Shown here piece after piece: positions 17,101 to 29,100 of a stretch of DNA of 64,000 nucleotides (position 1 is the stretch's first letter; every line of letters begins with the position of its first letter). The notes under the pieces are model-generated. The model was not told where the DNA came from. It worked only from the letters and a program-made list of their open reading frames with translations, and did no database searches. Position numbers and translations under genes: made by a program. This DNA comes from Membranipora membranacea. Taxonomy: Eukaryota; Bryozoa; Gymnolaemata; Cheilostomatida; Membraniporidae. The stretch spans positions 6,143,001 through 6,207,000 of the forward strand of contig OU612066.1 in NCBI GenBank assembly GCA_914767715.1, written 5' to 3'.

Positions 17101-20100
17101 CCACACTGACATCGAGACTGCACTATTAACATGTGTCTTTCTGATTGTTAGAGTTTTTTTTGTGTGAGTATCTTACATGTTCCTGCCTCTAATTGATGAA
17201 ACTGACGTCGGGTTGTCTCATCAAATTCCCTCTGAAGGCACTCATGCTAAGTGAATTAATTCACTCTCTATCGACCAGAGATATACACGCAATAGTATAT
17301 CACGTCGTCAGTGTGGTTGTTCTCTGAACAATAAATATGAGTTCTTCATTTTATATCTACAACATGGTTCGCACTATCATCATTTTATTGTTGCACTTGT
17401 TTTGGGCCCTGATTGGCAAACAAATGTCTCATAACCGGGAAGTCTATTTCTGGTAACCTGAACTTTTTGTAGCTGTATTTAGTTTAGCCAATGTGCCAGC
17501 TCTGATATGATTGGCTGTTGGTGGTTTCCCACTTGCCACCCACCAGCCAATCAGAACCAGCACATTTGCTATATTTAGCTAGGCATTAGAAAAAATCAAA
17601 GGGTGATAATCGGTTCGTATTGTAATAGTTATCAGATGCCGAATTGACCAACCAGATATCATTGATAGGGTTTGAGTACCGATTAGGCAAATGTACTAGG
17701 ACTGGAACCTTTCATTTGATAGTATATATTTTGTCCTTAACTTGTTGAAGATGAATCTGTTGGATGTATGTTTAGCATTTTAACTGTCTTGGGGTACTCA
17801 AATATTTTCAGACATTATGCCAACAATTTGCCAGCCACTGAGAGTTTATCACAAGTATATAAACTGAAGAATCAAACATATATCGAGCAATGCAAGCGGC
17901 AGCTGACCATTCTCAAACTGTACTATGGTGATCATCTACAGCTCCCTATTGATGACGTAAGTGAACGGGGTACTAATATCGGATTTTATGATGGGACTAA
18001 ATAATCTTAATTATTTCATGTTTATAATGTGTAAAGTTTGACCGTATGAATTGGAGGTGTCCAACCATTTCTCAGCTTCTATCTCTCAACTCTACTTTGG
18101 GATTTGCCTTCAAAATGTGACTTTATTATATTAGGTTAACTCTAGCCAATGTGATGGCTCTAACCAGTCAGATCCATCACGTTGGCTAGGGTCAAGCAAC
18201 TCAACACGCCTGCAAAATACCTTGTATGTGTATCTTGGGTCACATATGTATCCTGTGCCACATATGAAATGGAAAACAACAAATTGATAGAATATTATCA
18301 TATGCATATATTGGATATTAGTATGTGAAGCAACTTCAGGTTTTTTAATGATTCAATTTGTTCTTAAAGTCTCAAATATTTATTTACTGTTTAATTAGTT
18401 TTTTATTTTCATTTTTAAGCCAGAGTTTGTGTGTGCCAACCACAATCGAGGTTTGACATGGCTGAATGCCGATCAGGGACAGCTATTCTCACTGAGAAAT
18501 GGGATTTTTGGCACAATGCCAGTAGGCCTAACAGGAGTTACTGACTATGACCGAGGCTACCCAAGATGGTATCAACAAGCTCTAAGTCTAACCGTTCATA
18601 GTGAGTCTTCTTACAAAAAAAATACAACTTATAGTCTGCAACTGTCTAGAGCTAGAGCTAAGATCACAGCAAAGTATGCTAGTGTCTTATCTGCTTATTA
18701 CTGCAGTAGAAAAAAGATTTCGGCTAATTTTTTTCTCATATAGCATAGCATTCCTAAGTCTAAGTGACTCCAAGCCTTCTGTCTCTTGGGATGATCTGCA
18801 TATTAATATAGATTGAAATATCCATAATATCTATAATAACTCAATAATCATCCTACCATTGGTCCATGTCAAGTATATAAATTCTCTATTTCTCCTTTTA
18901 TTTTGAGACAGCATGATCTTTTCACTTCCTGTCTTCACTTGATGTACAACAAACCTATCCCACCCAATATATTATTTTAACTAATATTACCTTGGACTGT
19001 GATTTTATATCAGAGATTTTATGATCATCATGATCCTTCTGTCAACTAATTGGAGTTACTGAATCTTTCAGATGCAAGTGATTATAGAGTGCTTTGGTAT
19101 CGTGATTCTCTTTCGATGTGGTGGGATGTCGTGCGCAATCAGAACAGGACATGCTATGACTGTGGGTACTCTCAAAAAGACAATGAATGTGTGTACGCTG
19201 GAGTACTTGGTGGCAATCTATGTTTTCGAGAGATACCAATACCAAATTATATGTCAACCAATTATATTTGTGATCCTACACCAAATCCTACTCGCATTGT
19301 CGTTGACGTGAGTATACAGTTCATCTAGTGAATTGTAAAATAGATTGCAGAATTATAGTGATAGCCTTTCCTTTGGTCAAAGATCCCTTCAAACACCAAC
19401 GTATGTCAATCCTATCAGTTCAGATAGCGGCATTTTAACATTGATATCTCATTTGATCACAGAGCGTTTTGCACATGCGCAGCTCTGGGGCATGAACTGA
19501 TCTCTGTCCAAATTAGCTCTCAGAATTCCGAAGCCATCTGATTCTGCTTCTGGTGACTATCAGGCTTGGTCTCACAAATGAATGCGAAATCAGTTGTAAG
19601 AGTTAACTTTGATTGTGACTATTAACCAATGTTGGCTATTGATTGATGCAGGGGTGGTCTCATTCACCCTGACAGATATTATTATCAGAACTTAAAACTT
19701 AACTCACAGTGCTTGCGCAGGCGCAAAACGAAGTCGCCCATGATACATAATTAACCTTACAGCATAAAGCGTAGTTTATCAGTGATCTACATGCCTAGTC
19801 AAGATCGCAAGAGTCAGTACGATCACAGAGATCATTGTTACATTTACAGACAAGCAACATGGTGACAAGTAAAGCTGATCCTATACCTGCAACTACTAGA
19901 GACAGCTGCCCAGGGACAAACCTAGCCAGTACATTCATGTCCGGTTACCATCCTGATATGGCTACCAAAACTCTCACTTCTCAATCAGGAAACGGGGCTA
20001 ATAATGGGGCTGCCATTTATATCCTGTCTGAAATCGGCCAGGAAAAACAGCTAGATGTCAATCATGAGGCATTTTTAGGATACGAGGAACCGATTCCCAT

Positions 20101-23100
20101 TACTGGAAGTGCTTCATTGGCACTAGTAAGGGTTAATATACAGGGTGAGTACACCTTAATCTTTCAGAATTATGATGGTACGGCATTGTTGGTTGATTCA
20201 CAAGCCAATGCATTAAATTAACAAAAGGTCTTTCGATTCAAAAATGCTGAAATCACTATCCGATCGCTCCTTGCTGAGTGGGTGAGACCATCCAAAAATC
20301 ACTCACTGATTGATTGATTGAGCGATATATTTTCTGAGCCGAATGATTCGGAAAATACTTTGACCTACTAGAAGACCAAAAGTGTGAGGAGTTAGAGTGA
20401 AGAGATTGCAATGATCCGGTTCTAAAAGCCTCACACATTCTTAATGCAAGAAAACGTAGGATAGCTAATTAAGTTACATACAACTAGTTCCTTCTTTGGT
20501 TTTCTAGCAAATGGTGATGTGAACAATGATGATATAGTTGTGAGTAATCCATTCAAAGAGACCTGGGTCACATCACCCCTCACCAAATACGGCCGATTAG
20601 TAAAGACTGGAAATCAGGCTACAGGTGAGCATATGAATTGATTCACTTTAAAAAAAAAGTGTTATGCACTTTAAAAGTTTACTGTTTAAAAAAACAATTA
20701 AACACTTCCGGTCTCTATAATTCACAGACACAGTTCCGACTTCCAGCATCCATCTAGGCAGCAGTGAGCATGTACAAACACGTTCAGCACCATGAAGGAC
20801 AATGCATGACCAACATTTAAAGTAGTAAGTCGAGGGAAGGAGAGAATGCAAGGTTGATTTTAATTTAGTTTCATTGTCTGTTTGATCTTATCTTTCAGTT
20901 CCGCACAGACCAAGAGCAGTGACTTTATTTGAAGATGATAGATATATTTACTTTTTCTTCCGTGAAGTTGGCTTTGAGACAATGAATCTTCCTGAATTCA
21001 CAATCAACAGATATCATTACCTATGGAAAAGTTATGATAGAGCCATGTCGTATCCATGGGAAGCAGAGCGCCCCGAAAATCAGTGAGTTGAAAAGAGTAG
21101 TTTGGGTTGAACTCTCCTGGAATTTCACAGTTTATATGCAAGCAACAATTTGGATAATTGATGAATTATGGGAAAAGGAAGACAACCCGTTCTTAAAGTT
21201 TTCATCGACTAATAAGATAAGATTTTATTGAGACTCTCGCAGAAAACTTATGCTCATAATGATTATTATGAGCATTTATGCGCTGCTATCTAATGAGCAT
21301 TTTATATTTTTTAGGCGCTATCTGAATCAATTTGAGAGAGCAGATTCAATGTTCGCCTGGACCTATTCTACACGGGATAACTACCTGAATCGCACGAAGA
21401 CATTCAACGAGCATGTTTATGCACCCAGACTTGATGCTTTCAAGCAGGGATGGGACAGTGCTAAAATGGTGTCCAGGGTCGGCAGAGTCTGTAAAGTATG
21501 TACTATATATTTAACATTGATATGAATTTATGGATCAGTGGTAAAGTACATAGCGTGGCTATTCGTGGAGATATGCCATCAGTATAATGGTCTAAACACA
21601 CTGACAGAGGTTGAAACCTCAGCCTCAGAAGATCCTCAATGAGTCTCTATCATAGACTTAATAATAAACCTAAACAGGACACTATATGCAGCTGAAGTAA
21701 GGCACTTAATTGTGGGGCGACGTAACGTCTTTGGAAGGTGTAGAAGCAATGATGCTATCATTGATTTACTGTCCATAATCCAGGTTTTTTGTTCATAACA
21801 AGATCAATAGACAGTTTTATGAGCTCTAATTTGAGCCTCTATTCGGAGTTGTCCTCTCTCCAGTTTGGTACTTTTAACCCATGCCGCATAGGAAAAAGCA
21901 GCTGTAAAGAAGGTTATCTTGAAAACCGCTTATAATAGGATAAGAATGTGTCTTGATTAAGCATCGGCATCATTGGGGGCATTGAAAGTGGATAAATCTC
22001 AACTTTTAGTGACAAAATTCATGAAAAATTCCATGAACTTTGTCTGAGAAACAGACAGAAATTGATTTGATGACTAACCGGATACCAAGATTATTTCCCA
22101 TGGGTTTACTATGGTGCAGATTCTGAATCAAAAATCATTTTTATCATATTATGAGTGGCTTTCAATAAACCCTCTTTTCAGCTCCCTTTCCCTGTGCGAC
22201 GTGGGTTAAAAGTACCAAACTGGAGAGAGCAACTCCGAATAGAGGGTCAAATTAGAGCTCAGAAAACTGTCTATTTTGATCGGATTTTAAATTCGAAAAT
22301 TGCTTTACGATCAGCAGCATCTTGTTATCAACTTGATGCTATTTATTCTTCATTTTTTGAGCAAAATTAGTATCAGACTGTTCAGGACAAGCTGCTAAAT
22401 CTATTGTAATTTTCAAACTCAAAATACGATCAAAATTGATTTTGGACAGTAAATCGATGATAGGATCGTTACTCCTATACCTTCCAATGTCGTTACGTCG
22501 CCTACCATTAAGTGCCTCAGTTCCTCAATGCTAATGCTCAATATGCTCCTGTCTAGGTTTATTATTAGGTCTATGGTTTCTATATAGACATAAGTCCTCT
22601 GAGGATCAGCTGAGGCTTATATGTTAGTAATGTGACGTCATGCGAACCGCTGTGCACTCAGTATAACACTTTGTGTCAGGATCTAAATAAAGCTAAAAAT
22701 CTGGCAGCTTTTAGGTTATGCATTGATCAACGTCTCAGTAACAATCTTCAAAAACTCAGGCAAGCTGCTTGACAAAAGTTTACAAGTGTCAGCTATTCTA
22801 GATTCTGAACTCGTAAACCAATCAAAGATGAAAAATGCGGTCCAGCAACCATACATAAATAGCCATACGCTTGTTCAGGGTTGGACATGTTCCCCTCATC
22901 CATATAATATATATCAGTGACATTTAATCCTAGTTCATTTACTATTAGGAGCAAGAGAGAGAGGGGGAGTATCTCCAAACTGGTTGAGTTGATTGATTTG
23001 ATTTTCTGTTGCTAAAGTTTGTAACATGAGTTGTGGGTAAAATGAACCATGCTTTACAAAAAGAACTATTAAAACAAACAAAAATTACGCACAAATCAAG

Positions 23101-26100
23101 TAAAGTCATGTTTTTGCTAAAAAAGCTATTCTTCATAATGGGGTAGTTGTTATGCATAATAGGTACATCATGACATCTGCTTGGATGTCGACCCCTGCTT
23201 GACTACATCAAGGTTGATCCATTTGCCTACGTTTGGAGTTGCTCCCCCTCCTGCGGCATGATTACTGTAGGGGGAGCAACTCTGATTGTGGGCAAATGGA
23301 TCAAAGTTGATCTATTATTTGACTGACGTTTAGGTAAGTATTTATGCAGTCTATGATCAGAGTCTGAAACAACATGATTCCACTCATACTAAATCCAACT
23401 TGATCTACGGTAGCTTACGATGTAACTGTGATATGTTTGATTTGAGCCTCGCCCTCATAGTGTTAATGAAGATTGTCATGTGATTTCAGAGTATATAATA
23501 TACCTTGTAGGTTACTGATGAACTCAATACTAATTTATTCCTGGCCTAATACTCATAGATGCTTCTTTGGCATTATCATTGTTGGTAATAGTGGTGCTGC
23601 ACAGTTATGCCACAGAAATATTTTTACACATGGCGAGTGGTATATTCAACCAACTAACTCCTTGATTCAACTTAGACAAGTCAAGTTTCTCATCCAGTGT
23701 CCCACTTTATATACCTTTTATGAGGAAAAGTTGGCTAATGGCTGTTTAAAAAGAAGACAAGCTGGCAAAATGATCGGATGAGAACATGAGACTATTGTAT
23801 TGTATTGAGGAAATGTCTGGGTGGTGAAAGTTACCAAAGGTAAAATGGGGAGGTTATAAAATGACTTGTTGTAGGACAGTATACTTACCTGTTTTCTTTA
23901 TAGAGTGACACTGGCTTACCAATGGGAACACAAGATGCCAGCATCTTCAACCTTGATAATCAGCTTTCCCTGTCTGCTTTCCAAACGTTCCTCAAGTCAC
24001 GTTTAACATGCAGTGTCAAGGTCAAAGCCGTGCCCCGCTTCTGGAGGTTGAGGCGTGACAGGTATAGTTTACTCAGAGACCACTGGCTAGGCAAGAAGGG
24101 GTGCTCTACGTATAAATGCTACATGAGTCTCGGATCTTGCGCTTACAGTGGGATCACACCCGATGCAAGTAAGTATTATACATTGTTAGATATAAATCCA
24201 TACAGGCTGTACTTCACAATCAAGAATTTTATGACATAGAAAAGGTTAGACCTATTTGGGCCCATTCCATTGCTGAAAATTCAAACATCTTAGAGCCTGT
24301 GAGTATGCAAACATCGAACAATCTTTTTGGGCATGATATTGTACCGGGATTGGATGTTCATTACATCTCATGAGATGATTAAGAAAAGTTTGAAGTTTTA
24401 TTGCCTTATTCTAATATCCATCCTGTAATACATGTAGGTTGATTTTACAGCTATAACATTTGTACCTAGTTTATAGTAAGGCAAATCTCTCCTCTGTTTG
24501 TTGGCAGCCTTTATTAACCAGAACAGTGGAGTATTCTGTCCGGAAAACCGCCAGGGTCGGGACGTTTCGTTTAGAGCATTCTATGATTACTATAGTGGGT
24601 ATGACGATGTTTTCAACCCTGATGGACTGTTCCAGTATACACTAAGTGGATTCTCTCAGACACATTGGTCCTATGAAAGAAGTATTCCATCATACACATC
24701 TGTCACATATGAATACACGGAGCTAAGTAAGTCAGGGAGGTCCTTCAATAAGGGTGAATTTGTCGTACAAAGGCAAACTATCACTATCACATCACTCAAA
24801 CTATTGCCCACTTTGTCTTTCAATTAGTTCCCAAATCCCTCACTCATAATGTATATAGTTCCATCAATGAGTGCGCGATTTGTGGGCGATTCACTAGCAG
24901 GTTTCACTCACTCACTGAGTTTAAGTAGTCTGTGAACAAGCACTGAAAGATCAGAATGTTTTCTAAATCTTTGACTTATCCCAGTCTGGTATTTACGTGA
25001 CCAATGTTCTGATATTTACCATATGTATATGAGTATACCCACCTGTGAAAAAAATGGCTATAAATTGGTACTTATTTTTGCAAGGCTAGAAGATATGTGC
25101 CAGTTTTTTTCAGTAGATATTATGTTTATCTCTTTTACAGATGATCTGTATAAGGTCGGAGACATGATCTATGGATTATTCTCTAGTCCTCAGAGGTAAA
25201 AAAACCTATCCCCAATTATTTTGATGTAATCTCTTAGCAACCGTGGAAAAGTTCATGGAACTATTGACTCCATATAAAGAGAGGTTCCTTTGGACTCTCA
25301 GAATAGCTTCGTAATTTATGTGTTGATATTTTTTTGCAAATATACTCTTTACTGGAAGCTTACAAAAGTAATCAATTGAGAAATCATTTAACTCCTAGCT
25401 CTCCAAAACATTCTGTCAGGAACAACTGACAAACAAAGCCTGAATTGATTTGTGTTTTTTGTTGCCAGGCTAACTATCATCTCTGATTTTTGCAGCTCAG
25501 AAGGAATGGAGTCAGCGGATTCAGAAAGGCCAGCAGCGTCTGCCGTTTGTCAGTTTACCATGGACGATATCAGACAGGCCTTCGATGGTCCCTTCATCAA
25601 GAGGATGAACAATGCTTGGAGGCCCTACGATCCTCGAGTTGAAGGGGGCACTGTATCACCTAGCCCGTACTCAGTGAGTAAAATCAGACATTTGCTGATC
25701 GAAATCCTCATTTTATTTCACTGACATACGGTCTTTATCTATAACCAACCTGAGGCATGAATCCGACATACACTTAGTAGATGGTGGCTCAGTTTGTAAG
25801 AGCGCCGGTCCTTTAGCGCACAAGTGTTTAAGGTCATGGGTTTGGATCTCACTGTTGTCCATTGACTACTGGGGCTTGGTTGACCCACAGCTGTGCTCCA
25901 ATCTGCTTACAAACACTGTGCATTCTGGCTGTAAGTGTTTGTATCACATTACAGATCCAACATTATGTCATGTTCTCTTTGGATCGCATAATTTCCCACA
26001 CTGTTTGATCATTTCACCTGACAATGGCGATTCGAATCTTTTATCATTATGTTACAGTGTGACGCTGACCCAGTTGAGTCAGAGGCCAGAGAGGTGACAG

Positions 26101-29100
26101 AGATGGATATCGAGTTTACAGATGAGAGTTTACCTCTAGAGAAGGAGCTGAATAACTTTGACATGAGAAACAAGTCAAGCCGATTAAACTTTTTTGAGAA
26201 GGATGTTGAAGGTGAGTTGCAGTCAGACATGGCAGTCAGCCATGGCAGTAAACACGGCGGCGTTGTCCTCTAGCTAAACAAGATTTTCACTTGAATCAAG
26301 TCAGTTGCAGCTGCGGTTCTTCCTGATGGATAAATAATGGCTCTAGGGCAAAGGTCTTCAAATTCATTGCATATTTAAGTCCTCTACATCAGGCTACTCA
26401 GAAAGGCTTGGGCTATACCGCATATAATAATTCAAAAATGCAACAAATGCAAATGTACAACAACAATGCTTTTTTCGTCTTATTCACTTATAGGTTCTCG
26501 AACTATGTGGAAGCCAGTCACAGCTGAGCCCATAGTTGTTAGTAAGGAAGTTCAATATGTAAAAATACAAGCGGAACTTCTGTCCAGTACACTGTCTGAT
26601 ATCACTCTACTCTATCTCGTCACTGGTATGTTCATGTTTGTGTTTAGTGTTTTAATAGGGTTATCTCTCCCAAAAATGCTTTTGGGGAGTCTTTCAGCAA
26701 AAAGACTGCCAAAATCATCATCAAATCCTTGAGGAAAAAAGCTTTGCCAGTGCCACAGGTCCCCATCACAACACTGCTCGGTGAAACTTTATATAATGTG
26801 CGAACACTTTGTGAAGGAGTTGTCCTAATTGAAAGAAGAGCGCTCCATTTGATTGAAGAGATAGTAATGTGCTCTGCATATATATTCGCTTGTTTTTGAC
26901 CTTATAATAGTATCAAGGTTCATTGCTTTAACTCTGTTGTTTGAGCCAATGAAAATCACTCAAGAAGTGGTAGATGAATTTTGTAAATAAGGAATAAGGA
27001 GACAAATTTACCTAGGTTGTATATTGTGTTGTATTGACCAATAGCGAGCGGTGAGATACATAAAACAGCGACCTGGAGAAATAGTAACCAGAATAAGAAT
27101 TGTTGGAAAGGAAATGGCACAGAGTTAGAGAAGTGGTGGCGTGAGCAAACAAATCTTCATAACTCCAGGTAAGGATAAAGCTGCGTTTACATTGTCAACT
27201 AATCTGCATAATTGAACAACACCGACATACCATAACTGTCGGCAGTAAATGCCGGCGTAATACAGGTTATAACGATTTTGCTTTTACACTAGATTTGTCG
27301 GTCTAATAACTCTACCCTGATCTGTCAATCAAGCAACTATATTGACCAATCATTACTATTACTATCAATCATCATTACTATCAATCATTCTATCATACTA
27401 TCATTCTATCAATCATTACTATCATCAATCATTACTATCAATCATCTTGATTAATCTGGTCACCTCAGTTTTTGGTACAGTTTTGTTGACATCAGGTGGC
27501 TGCTCCATTGTTGCCATCTTGTTCCCTCTGGCATTTAACCTTGACAATGACACACATGGTATTCTGACCTGTTGACCTGAATGACCTACATATCTGTGTT
27601 TTAATTGGCTATATATCAATGGAATCGGACCCTGTGTCGTTCATTCTGTGACATGATCACAGAGCAACGATTTCATTAAACTCCTATTAGTCTGCACCGA
27701 CACAATGTTTACATTATAAGATTTGTCGGTGTTGAATGTCGGTGTTGTTCAAAAAGGCAGATTAGTTGACAATGTAAACGCAGCTTAAGAGCATTTACAG
27801 AGCTACCTGTTTTTTCTTTGAAGCAGATGCGTGGAGAAGATTTTATGGTTCTTTCTTTAGCTTAATCAAGACATAGTACCAATCTGCACTCTTGACTTCC
27901 TTAATTTTGAGGTGGAATCCCATTGAATCATTCCAGTAATTCAGAGATTTAATGCATACCGTGGTTGAATTTTCATTATTACTGATAAGTTAAATCTCCA
28001 TTTTTGCAGCTGGGGAGTAGATTACTTTACACTGACTCAGGAAAATGAGACTAAAGGTGGAAATGATTATGTATTTACTTCTGATTGGGACTGCAGCTCT
28101 ATTGTCAATGAATACAACACCCTGGCTATCTTTAGGCCATTCAGCGACAGTAAGACTAAAATTTGGGATATAAAACTAGCTGTAAGTACATGATGAGAAG
28201 AAATAAACAAATAATGAGGAGTTGCGTCGACACTGACATTAAAAAGACAACTTCAGATATCACTTAACTGCTTATAAATGCTTATCATATCCATTCTTAA
28301 ATAAGGCTGTCTGTGACCTTTTCAGATACTAATTGATTCTTTGTTCATATTTTTACTCAATCCAATGAGATAGGGAGACTGCTTGGGTGATGAAATAACT
28401 TATGTAGCTAAAATTAATGAAATCCATCTCCAACAATTCCAATCATGATGACCTGTTCCCCTGTGGCAGCGTTGATCAATGTTATAATATAATAGCCAGA
28501 GCTTGATTCTCACCTAACTTGGATTATTCACAGGGCGGTAACCTAGTAATAGGTACAGACAAAGAAGTAAAGACTGTAGAGACAGCTCAATGTGGTAATT
28601 ATCTCCACTGTAGTACATGTGCCCGAGATCCTCACTGTGGGTGGGACTCAGATGCTAGGCTGTGTAAGCCGTACCAACCAGGGTGAGTTCTCCTGTGCTA
28701 AGTGATATATATTCCAATCTTGATAGTTTCTTAGAGGTATTGAACGTTTATTAACAGCCAAATTCCTATCTAGGAAATGGATACTATGAATGGAATCGAT
28801 ACTTTGACGGGTGATAAACACACAGGTAGACAAAATTATTGATGGTTGACTTGTTTTGTCTCCAGTGATAGACCTTATAACATGATTTATTCAAACTTTT
28901 TGGAATCTTTTAATTTTGTAACTATCTTTTATTATTCCCAACAGGTTTACTCAGAATGTGAAGAGCACTCCTATCTGTTCCAGTGAGTATAAAGCATTTG
29001 TGTTTTCAAGCTTTATACTAAAACAACATCAAAACTTCATCTAGTCATGTGGTACCCTGTGAAAACACCGATTTGGTTTTTTTTCACCAGCAGGTTTACA

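Noticed and set aside
27342-27575. Open frame rich in Tyr/His/Ser in the transposon
   Set aside because: It is a translation of the ATTACTATCAATC microsatellite plus flank.
28007-28020. Acceptor TTTTTGCAG at 28009 for semaphorin exon 17
   Set aside because: It would place an in-frame TAG three codons in. The next AG (GGGAGTAG, exon from 28021) keeps the frame and gives sema-like sequence.
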